Of a stretch of 64,000 bases of DNA, positions 40,924-50,649 are shown one piece after another (positions within the stretch are counted from its first letter, which is position 1; each line of letters begins with the position of its first letter). The translations under genes and the position numbers were made by a program. Source of the DNA: Paludibacteraceae bacterium (lineage in GTDB: Bacteria; Bacteroidota; Bacteroidia; Bacteroidales; Paludibacteraceae). The stretch is taken from NCBI GenBank assembly GCA_024399495.1, contig JAKSNY010000005.1, positions 62,001-126,000 of the forward strand, read 5' to 3'. The notes beneath the pieces are model-generated. The model made no database searches. It was not told the origin of the DNA and saw nothing but the letters and a program-made list of their open reading frames with translations.

Positions 40924-40955
40924 CAAATATATTAACTTTTTATTTAATATACAAT
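40924..40955 (-). promoter_or_regulatory. promoter of the second ATPase gene
   Basis: On the minus strand: TTG in 40952-40955, a 20-bp spacer and TATATTTG (40924-40931). A small palindrome, GTTATAGTTTTATAAC (40902-40917), lies between it and the ATG. Confidence 0.55.
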
Positions 40956-41000
40956 ACAAATTGCAATCTTTTTACATATTTGTTTAATATAAAATACAAA
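40943..41000. repeat. two AT-rich direct repeats
   Basis: TTTAATATACAATACAAA (40943-40960) and TTTAATATAAAATACAAA (40984-41000), about 41 bp apart, upstream of the ATPase promoter. Confidence 0.45.
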
Positions 41001-41039
41001 AAACACAGGTTGGTTTTTGTTGCCAACCTGTGTTTTTTG
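40998..41039 (-). terminator. rho-independent terminator of the 199-aa gene
   Basis: ACACAGGTTGG pairs with CCAACCTGTGT with a 9-nt loop, flanked by A and T runs on both sides, so it could work in both directions. It lies 24 bp beyond the stop of the gene at 41063. Confidence 0.75.
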
Positions 41040-41062
41040 TATAAATCAGTTTGTTATGTGGT

Positions 41063-41662
41063 TTACTTTTGCATGTTTAAAAAGATATTGGCTATCTCTT
41101 CACCAAAGTTCTTGAACTCTGAATTCAGGACTTTTTCATAAGAGGTCATCTTTATGGAATAGTGCTTTTGCTTAAAAGAGAAACATTTCCCCGATGTGTC
41201 TTCAGCATACCCCGATATCTCTATATTCTGATTGCCAGCACCAAAACCAACCCATACACGTAGTGCACGGTTTCCCATATCCAAACTCTCAATATTCAGC
41301 TTAATTAGGATTTCATCGCTTTTTGGACTGACATCACTACTTGCAACCTTAACCTCTATATTTTTCCCTTTTAGTTCTTTTTCTATTTGTTTTTGAAATA
41401 CAGATGGTGCTGATGCAAGGGCTTTTTCTAATGCTGGATATTGGTTGTCGTCCTTATCGGGCCAAACCACTTTATCCTGACCGATAGGGAGAATGACTAT
41501 AGTTTTATAATTATCTATGTTTACTACTTTGGTTATATTGATATAATCAAGATAGTCGCACCAATCGTTATACTCTCCTGTGGCTATGGGTGTACTATTC
41601 TTTTTTGCACACAAAACTCCGCAACATAACATTGCGGAGATTATAAGAATGGCTTTTTTCAT
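41063..41662 (-). CDS. exported hypothetical protein (DUF4410-like)
   Basis: A 199-aa protein with a signal peptide (MKKAILIISAMLCCGVLCA). The mature part contains TKVVNIDNYKTIVILPIGQDKV, FQKQIEKELKGKNIEVKVASSD and NRALRVWVGFGAGNQNIEISGYAEDTSGK. The GFGAG segment and strand order are reminiscent of DUF4410, a family of exported proteins of unknown function; this is a resemblance only. It stands alone with a terminator downstream. Confidence 0.6.
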   Translation of the reverse strand: MKKAILIISAMLCCGVLCAKKNSTPIATGEYNDWCDYLDYINITKVVNIDNYKTIVILPIGQDKVVWPDKDDNQYPALEKALASAPSVFQKQIEKELKGKNIEVKVASSDVSPKSDEILIKLNIESLDMGNRALRVWVGFGAGNQNIEISGYAEDTSGKCFSFKQKHYSIKMTSYEKVLNSEFKNFGEEIANIFLNMQK

Positions 41663-41680
41663 TTTGTTTTAGTTTAATTT

Positions 41681-42436
41681 TTAGTCCTTGAACTTAGCAC
41701 AAATGAACTCACGGTTCAGGCGGGCAATGGCACTAAGTGGAACGCACTTAGGACATTCTGCAGCACATGCACCTGTGTTGGTACAGTTACCAAATCCAAG
41801 TTCGTCCATCTTGCCAAGCATAGCCTTAACACGGTTTGCAGCCTCAACCCTTCCTTGAGGAAGCAGTGCAAGTTGGCTTACCTTAGCGGCTACAAATAGC
41901 ATTGCGGAACCGTTCTTGCAAGCGGCGGCACACGCACCGCAACCAATACAAGAAGCGTTATCCATAGCCTCATCGGCGTTCTTCTTAGGAATAGGAATTG
42001 CATTGGCATCTGGTACACCACCTGTGTTTACAGAGACAAAACCACCTGCTTGTATAATCTTGTCGTATGCACGACGGTCAACCATCAGGTCCTTTATTAC
42101 AGGGAATGCGTTAGAACGCCATGGCTCTACTGTAATGGTCTCTCCATCGTGGAAGCGACGCATGTGAAGCTGGCAGGTTGTAACTGCACTGTCTGGTCCG
42201 TGTGGGTGTCCGTTAATGTATAGTGAGCACATACCGCAAATACCCTCACGGCAATCGTGGTCAAATACTACAGGCTCTTTCTTCTCAGAAATAAGCTGCT
42301 CATTCAGAACGTCCAACATCTCAAGGAATGAACTGTCTGTAGAGATGTTATTTAGTTTATATGTCTCAAAGTGTCCTTTTGCTTTGGGACCAGCTTGACG
42401 CCAAACTTTAAGTGTTATATTTATTGTCTTGTCCAT
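41681..42436 (-). CDS. frdB: fumarate reductase / succinate dehydrogenase iron-sulfur subunit
   Basis: A 251-aa electron-transfer subunit. 2Fe-2S site: [16 protein letters not shown]...TTCQLHM. 4Fe-4S site: [15 protein letters not shown]. 3Fe-4S site: [14 protein letters not shown]. It carries electrons between the flavin of FrdA and the membrane quinol site. In Bacteroidales the complex works mainly as quinol:fumarate reductase in anaerobic succinate production. It starts 6 nt after the frdA stop. Confidence 0.95.
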   Translation of the reverse strand: MDKTINITLKVWRQAGPKAKGHFETYKLNNISTDSSFLEMLDVLNEQLISEKKEPVVFDHDCREGICGMCSLYINGHPHGPDSAVTTCQLHMRRFHDGETITVEPWRSNAFPVIKDLMVDRRAYDKIIQAGGFVSVNTGGVPDANAIPIPKKNADEAMDNASCIGCGACAAACKNGSAMLFVAAKVSQLALLPQGRVEAANRVKAMLGKMDELGFGNCTNTGACAAECPKCVPLSAIARLNREFICAKFKD

Positions 42437-42442
42437 GGTGTT

Positions 42443-44470
42443 TTAATTTTTGTAGTTACGTGTTTTACGTTCTGTAAACTCATAATCAAGAGGCTCTTTA
42501 AGCATTACAGGCTCTTTGCCCTCACCCATATATTTCCAGCAAGATGCAAATGAGAATTTATCGTCCTGGCGTAATGCCTCACCTTCAGGTGTCTGGTACT
42601 CCTCACGGAAGTGTCCACCGCAAGACTCCTCACGCATAAGTGCGTCACGAGCCATAAGCTGACCTATCTCTATAAAGTCTGCCAAACGGATTGCTTTCTC
42701 AAGCTCAACGTTAAGGTCATCTGCCTTACCAGGAATATAGACGCTGCTCCAGAATAGTTTTCTGATTTCGTCAATTTTCTTGATGGCAGTCTCAAGACCC
42801 TCTTTGGTACGTCCCATACCTACGTAATCCCACATAACAAGACCAAGTTCACGGTGTATGCTATCTACAGAGCGTGTGCCTTGTATTGACATAAGTTTTG
42901 CAATCTTATCTTTAACGGCTTTCTCCGCCTCATCAAACTCAGGAAGGTCTGTACTCATACGTGGTACTGTAATTTGGTCTGCAAGGTAGTTTTGTATAGT
43001 GTATGGCAATACAAAGTAACCGTCTGCCAAGCCTTGCATAAGGGCTGACGCTCCAAGACGGTTGGCACCGTGGTCAGAGAAGTTAGCCTCACCTATACAG
43101 AACAGACCTTTTATAGATGTCATAAGTTCATAGTCAACCCAAATACCACCCATTGTGTAGTGAATAGCAGGGAATATCATCATCGGGTCTTCGTATGGAT
43201 TCTCATCAACTATTTTCTCGTACATTTGGAACAGGTTTCCGTATTTCTGTGCCACTACATCCTTACCCAGACGCTTAATGGCATCAGAGAAATCAAGGAA
43301 TACAGCAAGACCTGTGGCATTTACACCAAAGCCTGCATCGCAACGCTCCTTGGCTGCACGTGAAGCAACATCACGTGGAACAAGATTACCGAAAGCAGGG
43401 TAGCGGCGTTCCAAATAGTAGTCTCTGTCCTCTTCAGGAATATCACGTCCTTTAAGTTTGCCTGCCTGAAGTGCCTTTGCATCTTCAAGTTTCTTAGGTA
43501 CCCAGATACGTCCGTCATTACGCAGTGACTCTGACATAAGGGTAAGTTTTGATTGGAATGCTCCGTGAACAGGAATACAAGTAGGGTGAATCTGTGCGTA
43601 ACATGGGTTTGCAAAGTAAGCGCCTTTCTTATATATCTGCATGGCGGCTGAACCGTTAGATGCCATAGCGTTGGTAGATAGGAAGAATGTGTTTCCGTAA
43701 CCACCTGTGCCAAGTACAACTGCGTGGGCAAAGAAACGCTCAATTCTACCAGTTACAAGATTACGTGCTATGATACCTCTTGCTCTACCATCGATGATTA
43801 CAACATCAAGCATCTCGTAGCGAGAGTACATCTTAACCTTGCCCTTGCCAATCTGACGGCTAAGTGCTGAATATGCACCAAGCAAAAGTTGCTGACCTGT
43901 CTGACCTTTAGCATAGAATGTACGTGATACCTGAGCACCACCAAATGAACGGTTGTCAAGCAGACCGCCGTACTCACGTGCAAAAGGAACACCCTGTGCA
44001 ACGCATTGGTCTATAATGTTGTTAGACACTTCTGCCAAACGATATACGTTAGCCTCACGTGCACGGTAGTCACCACCTTTAATGGTATCGTAGAACAAAC
44101 GATAAACAGAGTCACCATCGTTCTGATAGTTCTTGGCGGCATTTATACCACCCTGTGCGGCAATAGAGTGTGCACGGCGTGGAGAGTCTTGGATACAGAA
44201 GTTAAGTACGTTGAAACCCATCTCTGCAAGTGATGCGGCGGCAGATGCACCTGCAAGACCTGTACCCACTACAATAACGTCAAGTTTACGCTTATTGGCA
44301 GGATTTACAAGTTTTTGGTGAGCCTTGTAATTGCTCCATTTCTCTGCAAGAGGACCTTCAGGAATCTTTGCGTCTATCTTCTCCTCAACTGCTTTAGCTT
44401 TTGGAGCGGCCTCCTTTACAGCCTCAACCTTTGGAGTGGCTGTTTCTTGAATATCTTTTTTAGTAGCCAT
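42443..44470 (-). CDS. frdA: fumarate reductase / succinate dehydrogenase flavoprotein
   Basis: A 675-aa catalytic subunit. The FAD site is [22 protein letters not shown], and the flavin-linked His is in [25 protein letters not shown]. Substrate-site segments include [11 protein letters not shown] and [15 protein letters not shown]; the C-terminal half is helical with [15 protein letters not shown]. The N-terminus has a 40-residue Ala/Lys/Glu-rich extension ([28 protein letters not shown] is its low-complexity core) not needed for the fold. It lies between frdC and frdB. Confidence 0.95.
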   Translation of the reverse strand: MATKKDIQETATPKVEAVKEAAPKAKAVEEKIDAKIPEGPLAEKWSNYKAHQKLVNPANKRKLDVIVVGTGLAGASAAASLAEMGFNVLNFCIQDSPRRAHSIAAQGGINAAKNYQNDGDSVYRLFYDTIKGGDYRAREANVYRLAEVSNNIIDQCVAQGVPFAREYGGLLDNRSFGGAQVSRTFYAKGQTGQQLLLGAYSALSRQIGKGKVKMYSRYEMLDVVIIDGRARGIIARNLVTGRIERFFAHAVVLGTGGYGNTFFLSTNAMASNGSAAMQIYKKGAYFANPCYAQIHPTCIPVHGAFQSKLTLMSESLRNDGRIWVPKKLEDAKALQAGKLKGRDIPEEDRDYYLERRYPAFGNLVPRDVASRAAKERCDAGFGVNATGLAVFLDFSDAIKRLGKDVVAQKYGNLFQMYEKIVDENPYEDPMMIFPAIHYTMGGIWVDYELMTSIKGLFCIGEANFSDHGANRLGASALMQGLADGYFVLPYTIQNYLADQITVPRMSTDLPEFDEAEKAVKDKIAKLMSIQGTRSVDSIHRELGLVMWDYVGMGRTKEGLETAIKKIDEIRKLFWSSVYIPGKADDLNVELEKAIRLADFIEIGQLMARDALMREESCGGHFREEYQTPEGEALRQDDKFSFASCWKYMGEGKEPVMLKEPLDYEFTERKTRNYKN

Positions 44471-44501
44471 ATTGTTATGTTTTTATTTGTTACACATTAG
44501 A

Positions 44502-45182
44502 TTAAGCGGCACAAGCGGCTGTACCACAGCAGTTTCCTGCAATAAAGAAGTAAACTACAACTGCGGCGAACATAAGTACAACAAGTGTTGCAACTATATT
44601 GCTTATACATTTAATACGTGGCAGCCATATATTGTTGCTCCAGCCAAGAGTTTGCATCGAGCTCCATACACCGTGTGTAAGGTGGAACCACAATGAGAAT
44701 AGCCATACTATATAAAGTAAGGCGTAATACCACTGAGAGAAGGTGTATTTTATAAGCTCAACACCACTGGCAGGCTCCTCACCCATAATCTCTACAAGTT
44801 GCATTTTAGCCCAGAAATTGCAGAGGTGCAGAACTATACCAGCAAGGATTATGAATCCAAGCACAAGCATGTTCATTGATGACCACTCCACACCATTGGA
44901 ACGGTTAGAGACAGCATAACGTGCCGTACCTCTCGCCCTATAGTTCTGAACATTCAGAATTAAAGCGTAAAGAATGTGCAGACAGGCAAGAAATGCCAAT
45001 CCTGCAGTTCCTACTAAGGCATACCAATTAGCCCCTAAAAACTCGCAAATCATGTTGTAACCGTCTTCAGAGATGATGGCAACAAGATTCATAGTTCCGT
45101 GAAAGAGCAAAAAAAGCACAAGGCATGCACCTGTGATACTCATCACGAACTTCCTTCCTACAGAAGAATTAAATAACCACAT
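44502..45182 (-). CDS. frdC: fumarate reductase / succinate dehydrogenase cytochrome b subunit
   Basis: A 226-aa five-helix membrane anchor (B-type, diheme): SVGRKFVMSITGACLVLFLLFHGTMNL with a heme His, LAFLACLHILYALIL, IVLHLCNF, LFSLWFHLTHGVWSSMQTLGW and a final helix before CCGTAACAA. It binds quinol and two hemes. It is the first gene of frdCAB, with a promoter about 65 nt upstream. The C-terminal Cys/Ala-rich end is typical of Bacteroides homologues. Confidence 0.9.
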   Translation of the reverse strand: MWLFNSSVGRKFVMSITGACLVLFLLFHGTMNLVAIISEDGYNMICEFLGANWYALVGTAGLAFLACLHILYALILNVQNYRARGTARYAVSNRSNGVEWSSMNMLVLGFIILAGIVLHLCNFWAKMQLVEIMGEEPASGVELIKYTFSQWYYALLYIVWLFSLWFHLTHGVWSSMQTLGWSNNIWLPRIKCISNIVATLVVLMFAAVVVYFFIAGNCCGTAACAA

Positions 45183-45247
45183 ACTTTTAAAAGATTAAAT
45201 TATTAATAATTTTGATAGTTTAAGCAAACCAAAAATACAATAGGGTA

Positions 45248-45279
45248 CAAAGTTAGTGAAAAGTTTTTATATAATCAAG
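45248..45279 (-). promoter_or_regulatory. promoter of frdCAB
   Basis: On the minus strand: TTG (within 45276-45279), a 20-bp spacer and TAACTTTG (45248-45255). It overlaps the end of miaA and leaves a 5' leader of about 60 nt. Confidence 0.55.
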
Positions 45280-46152
45280 AACTTTTGCTTTATCTGATGG
45301 TGAAAACCAATTTATTGAGTCATCTCTGCCAAACCAAGTGAGTTGTTTTTTTGCATAATGGCGTGTGTTACGCTTAATTAGGCTGATTGCTTCATCTTTG
45401 GTGGCGGTTTTGCCGTCAAAATAGTCAAACCACTCCTTAAGCCCTACAGTGTTAAGTGCATTTAGGTGTTTAAGGTGATAAACAGACCTTGCCTCATCTT
45501 CCATACCCGATGCCACCATTTCATCAACCCTGTTGTTAATGCGTGAGTATAGCGGTTCCCTATCTAAATTAAGACCTATTTTTACAATACGGAAAGGTCT
45601 TTCTTTTTTATTTCCCGATAAAATTGATGAATAGGGTTTGCCACTAAACAAACAGACCTCTAAGGCGTGCATAACCCTTTTTGGGTTGCGTAAATCCACC
45701 TTATTGTACCATATCGGGTCAAGAAGACGTAGCATGGATGTTATGTAATCAAGCCCTTTGGTCTCATACATCTCATTAACGGTGCGGCGGGTTTCATCAT
45801 CTACACGTGGCACATCGTCCATACCACAGCATACGGCATCTATATACATCATGGAGCCACCCACCATAAGTGCAAAATCAGAGTGACGGAATTGCTCCTC
45901 TATGACTTCAAGAGCGTCCAACTCATATTGTCCGGCACTGTAGTAGTCTGTAATCTCTTTTACGGCAATAAAAAAATGTCGCACCTCATTCAGCTGTTGC
46001 TGTGTAGGTGCGGCTGTGACAATAGGAATGCCTTTGTATATCTGGCGTGAGTCAGCCGAAATTACCGGACAACCCAAATATTTTGCAATAGTTATGCTTA
46101 ATGCCGTCTTTCCTACCCCTGTAGGACCTAAAAGCACAAGCAAGGTTTTCAT
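45253..46152 (-). CDS. miaA: tRNA dimethylallyltransferase
   Basis: A 299-aa cytosolic enzyme that adds a dimethylallyl group to A37 of tRNAs reading UNN codons. P-loop GPTGVGKTALS near the N-terminus, catalytic region ISADSRQIYKGIPI, then FALMVGGSMMYIDAV and the tRNA-binding NTRHYAKKQLTWFGRD. ATG 46152 begins the family's N-terminus (MKTLLVLLGPTG). It follows the TnpR-like gene by 10 nt. Confidence 0.94.
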   Translation of the reverse strand: MKTLLVLLGPTGVGKTALSITIAKYLGCPVISADSRQIYKGIPIVTAAPTQQQLNEVRHFFIAVKEITDYYSAGQYELDALEVIEEQFRHSDFALMVGGSMMYIDAVCCGMDDVPRVDDETRRTVNEMYETKGLDYITSMLRLLDPIWYNKVDLRNPKRVMHALEVCLFSGKPYSSILSGNKKERPFRIVKIGLNLDREPLYSRINNRVDEMVASGMEDEARSVYHLKHLNALNTVGLKEWFDYFDGKTATKDEAISLIKRNTRHYAKKQLTWFGRDDSINWFSPSDKAKVLDYIKTFH

Positions 46153-46162
46153 TTGCAAAACA

Positions 46163-46720
46163 TTACAGATTATTTAAATCGTCATCAAAATTAAGGTCTG
46201 AAAAACTTTCGCTGTCAAGCTCGTCCATATCAAACTCCTCATCGCCGTAGAAATTCTCATCTATACTCAAATCTGATTTTGATGCGGATTTGCCAAAGTC
46301 ACTGAAATCCTCTATCTCATACTGCTCAGGTGGATTACCTATAGATGCTGAACATACAGCGTCCTGCAAATCCTTGCCTGGAACAACCTCTTTAAGCTCA
46401 ATAAAGAAAGAACGGTCTGCTACATTATCAAATGTGTAGAGCAGTTTCTGACCCTCATCACTTACAAGTTCGCTTATGACGGTGTCGTCCATTGTGTAGT
46501 TATCTACGTCCATACTTGTCTCCATCTCAAATAGGGATATCTCTTGTTCTTTCTCCCAATCATCGTTGCAGATAAAGAATGATGTGATGCCGTCTTTACT
46601 ATACTTAACGCTGTCAAGTATTGCATTGTGCAGGTCAATAAACTTGGCCTCTGAGTCGATTGAGATTTCTCTCATGAATTTATCGACTTCATTTGAAATT
46701 AGTACAAACTTGTAAATCAT
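46163..46720 (-). CDS. pRiA4b ORF-3 / IS1096 TnpR-like protein
   Basis: A 185-aa protein. The first 130 residues follow the pattern of the plasmid pRiA4b ORF-3-like family (YKFVLISNEVDKFMREISIDSEAKFIDLHNAILDSVKYSKDGITSFFICNDDW...ISLF), and the rest is a highly acidic tail (DENFYGDEEFDMDELDSESFSDLNFDDDLNN). Despite the TnpR family label, this copy sits in a stable Bacteroidales dnaA-miaA neighbourhood. It overlaps dnaA by 4 nt. Molecular role unknown. Confidence 0.7.
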   Translation of the reverse strand: MIYKFVLISNEVDKFMREISIDSEAKFIDLHNAILDSVKYSKDGITSFFICNDDWEKEQEISLFEMETSMDVDNYTMDDTVISELVSDEGQKLLYTFDNVADRSFFIELKEVVPGKDLQDAVCSASIGNPPEQYEIEDFSDFGKSASKSDLSIDENFYGDEEFDMDELDSESFSDLNFDDDLNNL

Positions 46721-48078
46721 ATTTTAAGCATTCTGTCAAGTTCTTCAATACCAGCCCTAAAACTCTTGTCTGTATCCATAAGGTCCTGCACTGTCTTGCA
46801 GGCATGGAGTACCGTTGCGTGATTCCTTTTGCCAATTGAAAGACCTATTGTTGTAAGAGAGTCCTTGGTCTTGAGTTTTGCAAAATACATAGCAACCTGA
46901 CGGGCTTGTACAATCTCACGTTTTCTGGATTCTGACAATAGGTTGTCAAGTGAAACGCCGTAATAGTCGCAGACAATATCACGTATATTCTGTACCGTAT
47001 ATTTCTTTTGTGAAGCGGAAACTATGTTGCCAATCACTTTCTTTGCCAACTCTATGTTTACACAGCGTTGGTTCATAGTGGATTGAGCCACAATAGAGAT
47101 AAGAGTGCCTTCCAAATCCCTAATGCTGTTAGTTACATTTTCCGCTATGTAATTAAGCACATTCTCAGAAATCTTTAAGCCGTCTTGCTCCACTTTGGCT
47201 TTTAGAATTGCCTTTCTGGTCTCAAAATCAGGTAACTCAATTTCTGCACTAAGTCCGCACTTAAAGCGTGTAAGCAATCTCTCTTCCATTCCTTCCAGTT
47301 CAGCAGGTTTCTTGTCACATGTGAATACAAGTTGCTTGCCTGTCTGTTGCAGATGATTGAAGATTTGGAAGAAAATGTTTTGGGTGTGAGCCTTGTTACC
47401 CTCGCCAAACTCTTGGATATCATCAACTATAAGTACATCCAATGATTGGTAATAGTTTATGAAATTGTTAACCTGATTGGTGCGTGATGCCTCTGTGAAC
47501 TGTAATTGGAAAAGGCTTGAGGATACAAACAGAACGCGTTTTTGTGGATGCAACTCCAATACCTTCAGACCTATTGCGTTTGCAAGGTGCGTTTTTCCTA
47601 CACCAGATTTACCGTATATGAACAGTGGGTTAAAGATATTCTTTCCAGGTTGGCTTGCAATATTGATGCCTGCCGTGCGAGGCAGTTTGTTGCAATCACC
47701 TTCTATAAAGTTGGAGAAACGGAATTTACCGTTAAGATTGCTTATAAATGATGATGACGCCACCTTGCTGTCCGGAATTATATTGGTGCTGAGTACATCG
47801 GTGTAGCCACTCTTCTTATTCTCCTTGTCAATAGGGTATCTGTAAGAGATTTTGGTCTCTTTGCCAAATACGCGGCAAATAGTTGCTTTTAAAAGTTCTG
47901 AATACTTCTCTTCCAATAACTCCTGAAAGAAAGCAGACGGAATTTCAATCAAAATGGTGTCTTCGGAATGTTTTAAGGGTACAATAGGGGAGAACCAAGT
48001 GTTGTATGCATTCTCATCTATGTTATCCTTTATTATCAAAAGACACTCATTCCACTGTTGTGTGATATCGGCACTCAT
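46717..48078 (-). CDS. dnaA: chromosomal replication initiator DnaA
   Basis: A 453-aa AAA+ initiator. N-terminal domain I (WNECLLIIKDNIDENAYNTWFSPI), a variable linker, then the ATPase with Walker A YGKSGVGKTHLANA, Walker B VLIVDDIQ and sensor segment RLLTRFKCGL. DNA-binding domain IV carries SLTTIGLSIGKRNHATVLHACK, the DnaA signature. It binds DnaA boxes at oriC to start replication. Upstream is a 290-bp AT-rich gap where I see no convincing cluster of consensus boxes. Confidence 0.96.
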   Translation of the reverse strand: MSADITQQWNECLLIIKDNIDENAYNTWFSPIVPLKHSEDTILIEIPSAFFQELLEEKYSELLKATICRVFGKETKISYRYPIDKENKKSGYTDVLSTNIIPDSKVASSSFISNLNGKFRFSNFIEGDCNKLPRTAGINIASQPGKNIFNPLFIYGKSGVGKTHLANAIGLKVLELHPQKRVLFVSSSLFQLQFTEASRTNQVNNFINYYQSLDVLIVDDIQEFGEGNKAHTQNIFFQIFNHLQQTGKQLVFTCDKKPAELEGMEERLLTRFKCGLSAEIELPDFETRKAILKAKVEQDGLKISENVLNYIAENVTNSIRDLEGTLISIVAQSTMNQRCVNIELAKKVIGNIVSASQKKYTVQNIRDIVCDYYGVSLDNLLSESRKREIVQARQVAMYFAKLKTKDSLTTIGLSIGKRNHATVLHACKTVQDLMDTDKSFRAGIEELDRMLKI

Positions 48079-48303
48079 TAGTCAAATTTTCTTTTGTTTT
48101 TCTGTGTTTTCCAAAAATTGCACTACAAATTTGAAAAAAAAATTTTGAAAAAAAAAACCATTTTTTATTTGGAAAATTGAAAAAAAATGCAATGTTTTGG
48201 ATTTTAGGTAGTTAGTGTAATATACAGAAAGTCAATACATTATAATTATCATAAAATTAAAGTCGTTGAACTCCACACTCTTATGAAATTATACAAAAAA
48301 TTG
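48079..48303. other. AT-rich non-coding gap upstream of dnaA
   Basis: About 225 bp with long A and T runs (48130-48190) and no ORF. One loose DnaA-box-like site (TTATACAAA, about 48292) has a mismatch. It may hold the dnaA promoter and possible DNA-unwinding sequence, but there is too little to call an origin. Confidence 0.4.
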
Positions 48304-48344
48304 CATAAAAAAGGGAACTTGTTACTAATCAGCAAATTCCCTTT
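48304..48344 (-). terminator. rho-independent terminator after mlaD
   Basis: AAAGGGAACTTG (48310-48321) pairs with CAAATTCCCTTT (48333-48344). In the minus direction the hairpin is followed by TTTTTT, 25 bp past the mlaD stop. Confidence 0.7.
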
Positions 48345-48369
48345 AAATGTTAAAAAATGTTAAAAAGTG

Positions 48370-49296
48370 TTATTTCTTTTCTTTTGATTTTTTATCCTTT
48401 GCACCAAAAAGTGAGAAGTGAACGTAACGTTTTGGATTCTCTTTTAGGTCAACAATCAGTGCATTTGCATTAAATGCTATAGAGTCAATATGATAGTATA
48501 ATTGTTTGTCGTTTATCAGCAACCCGATGGTGTTGTCTTTGCTGTTAAACTTGTTGGTGACAAGTTTAAGGTTGTTGATGGTGCTTTGAACTTCAGCCAA
48601 AATATTTTGTAAGTCTGCCTTGCTTATTTCTGTAGTTATCTTGTCTAAATTGCCTGTAACCCGTTTGGCATCTGAAAGTAAAGGCTTTACATCGCTGTCC
48701 ATCATAACGTTAAGTTTTTTAGATGCGTCTTTCAAGTTTTTTGTGGCGTTATCGGTGTTGGCAAGAATATTCTTAATCTCATTGCTTTGTATTATAGTAC
48801 GGACTGCTGTGACAGTAGAGTCTATATTAGGCATTAAAGACTCTATTGGTGGCAATAATGAAGATACTATCTCTGCAATCATACCACCCTTTACGGCACC
48901 TTCCAATGTATCGCCTTTATGGCAGAGTTCAGTACTCTTGCCTAAACGTAACTGAATGGCTTTATCCCCTAGAAGACCTGTCTCATAAACCTCTGCAATA
49001 GTGCCTTTAGGAACTGTAAGTTTCTTATCCACTGTGAGTTCAAGAGTTATAGGGGCTTCTTTTGTGTAATCAAAGAATATGTCGCTTACATGCCCTACCT
49101 GATAACCGTTTATCAACACATGGCTTGTCTTTACAATACCGTCAACTCTGTCGTATTGAACATAAAAAACGGTATCTGGTGTAAAGATATTGATACCCTT
49201 TAAAAAGTTAATGCCAAAATAGAGCATTCCTATGGCTAGAACTACAACAAGACCTATTTTAGTCTCCCGATTTAAAAATTTCTTTTTGTTTTCCAT
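48370..49296 (-). CDS. MlaD/MCE-domain lipid transport protein
   Basis: A 308-aa protein with an N-terminal membrane anchor (ETKIGLVVVLAIGMLYFGINFLKG) and one MCE domain (about 40-115: VFYVQYDRVDGIVKTSHVLINGYQVGHVSDI...VPKGTIAEVYETGLLGDKAIQLRLG). A long coiled-coil-like region follows (DNATKNLKDASKKLNVMMDSD...). It is the substrate-binding part of a phospholipid transport (Mla-type) system between the membranes. The permease and ATPase are not in this window. It lies 7 nt after the amidase stop. Confidence 0.87.
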   Translation of the reverse strand: MENKKKFLNRETKIGLVVVLAIGMLYFGINFLKGINIFTPDTVFYVQYDRVDGIVKTSHVLINGYQVGHVSDIFFDYTKEAPITLELTVDKKLTVPKGTIAEVYETGLLGDKAIQLRLGKSTELCHKGDTLEGAVKGGMIAEIVSSLLPPIESLMPNIDSTVTAVRTIIQSNEIKNILANTDNATKNLKDASKKLNVMMDSDVKPLLSDAKRVTGNLDKITTEISKADLQNILAEVQSTINNLKLVTNKFNSKDNTIGLLINDKQLYYHIDSIAFNANALIVDLKENPKRYVHFSLFGAKDKKSKEKK

Positions 49297-49303
49297 ATAA
49301 GGT

Positions 49304-50452
49304 TTATTTGTTTTTCAGAGTTTCTTTTACATTGACCCTTACTCCGTTCTTATAAGCGACAATAAAGGCACCCGTAAAATCTTTTTTTGCTGACTCACGC
49401 AATTGGGCAACCTTGTCATAATCTTCAGACGCACCTATAAAGTATTTGTAGGTGGAGGCTTCTTTAATCTCCTCTACGCCGCCATATCCTTTAAACACTG
49501 CGTCGCTTGGATTGCGTTTGGTTGAAGATACTAAAATTTGTATCTTGTATATCACTTTTGAGGGGTCAGTTACCACTACGGCAGGTGAAACGTTTACAGT
49601 GGAATCAGCCGTTACCGCAGTAGCGACCGCCACGGCGGGTGCAGGTTCCATGGTAGTTACAGAATCCTGGACAGTAGCGGGCTCTGTGGAGTGAGCTCCT
49701 TTTTTCTCTAAATTATGAATGTAAGCCATAAGTCCTTTGTAAATAGACTCTGCATTGGCTATCTGTTGGTCATCGTTATTAAGAGCCTTTTCCTCTTCCC
49801 TGTTAGAGATAAATCCTAACTCTATAAGAATGGACGGCATTGCAGTGGCACGTAACACAAGGAATCCTGCCTGACGTACGCCACGGTCTGTCCTTCCGCT
49901 TGCATCAACTAACTTGCTTTGTACAAAATCAGCACATTCAATACTGCGTTCCATGTATTGGTCCTTCATAAACTCAAACATAATGTAAGAGTCTGTGCTG
50001 TTGGGGTCAAATCCCTGATACTTGCTCTCGTGATCCTCCTCCAAAAGAATTACTGAGTTCTCAAGCATAGCTACGTCCATATTCTCTTTATTACGGGATA
50101 CGCCTAACGAGAACACCTCAATGCCCGTGGCACTCTTGTTTTTAGATGAGTTGGTATGGATTGATACAAATAAGTCCGCCTTGTTGCGGTTTGCTATTCT
50201 GGCACGCTCATTAAGTTCTATAAAAATATCCTTATCACGTGTGTAAATAACTTTAATTTCAGGATTACGCTCCTTTATCATATCACCTAAAAGGGTGGCG
50301 TGGCGTAAGTTGATGTTCTTCTCCTTAGAGAAAGAACCCACGGCACCGGCATCGTGTCCACCGTGTCCGGCATCTATCACGATTGTAAACGCAGACATAC
50401 TGATTGTGGTCATTAATGCCGCAATAGATAGTAATATTGATTTATAAGACAT
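49304..50452 (-). CDS. N-acetylmuramoyl-L-alanine amidase with SPOR-like end
   Basis: A 382-aa exported zinc amidase that cleaves the lactyl bond in peptidoglycan during division. Signal peptide about 1-21; the amidase_3 domain shows TIVIDAGHGGHDAGAVG (zinc His), LFVSIHTNSS (zinc His), KLVDASGRTDRGVRQAGFLVLR and SILIELGFISN (catalytic Glu). A Thr/Val/Ala-rich linker precedes a C-terminal SPOR-like domain (VIYKIQILVSS...YKYFIGASEDYDKVAQLRE). A TATCTTTG box on the minus strand (50476-50483) precedes the ATG. Confidence 0.9.
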   Translation of the reverse strand: MSYKSILLSIAALMTTISMSAFTIVIDAGHGGHDAGAVGSFSKEKNINLRHATLLGDMIKERNPEIKVIYTRDKDIFIELNERARIANRNKADLFVSIHTNSSKNKSATGIEVFSLGVSRNKENMDVAMLENSVILLEEDHESKYQGFDPNSTDSYIMFEFMKDQYMERSIECADFVQSKLVDASGRTDRGVRQAGFLVLRATAMPSILIELGFISNREEEKALNNDDQQIANAESIYKGLMAYIHNLEKKGAHSTEPATVQDSVTTMEPAPAVAVATAVTADSTVNVSPAVVVTDPSKVIYKIQILVSSTKRNPSDAVFKGYGGVEEIKEASTYKYFIGASEDYDKVAQLRESAKKDFTGAFIVAYKNGVRVNVKETLKNK

Positions 50453-50475
50453 AATTTGTGCTTTTTAACAAACTG

Positions 50476-50483
50476 CAAAGATA
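50476..50483 (-). promoter_or_regulatory. -7 box of the amidase-mlaD unit
   Basis: TATCTTTG on the minus strand, 23 nt before the amidase ATG. Confidence 0.5.
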
Positions 50484-50579
50484 GTGATTTTTTTGAAAAA
50501 TCCATATATATATGGTCTAATAGATATTAACAATGCAAAAAAATCCCTATTATATATCAATATACTCACGTAAAATACG

Positions 50580-50587
50580 TAACTTTG
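50580..50587 (+). promoter_or_regulatory. -7 box of lptD
   Basis: TAACTTTG, divergent from the amidase box. It contains a TTG that opens the lptD frame but is not a plausible start. Confidence 0.45.
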
Positions 50588-50631
50588 TACCTTTTGGGAA
50601 TTAACTTTACTTTCAGTCAGCTAACGCAGCC

Positions 50632-50649
50632 AATTTTCAACTTTCAATT
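50632..50649. repeat. AACTTTC-type heptamer repeat
   Basis: TTTTCAACTTTCAATT, a degenerate copy of the border repeat, touching the proposed lptD start. Confidence 0.4.

Noticed and set aside
41681-45182. Separate succinate dehydrogenase and fumarate reductase
   Set aside because: There is only one set of three genes; the family in Bacteroidales works chiefly as quinol:fumarate reductase.
46163-46720. TnpR-like gene as a sign of a transposon
   Set aside because: No transposase or terminal repeats are nearby, and it overlaps dnaA as a stable neighbour.
50585-50647. TTG 50585 as lptD start
   Set aside because: It overlaps the -7 box and would place 20 non-signal residues before the signal peptide.
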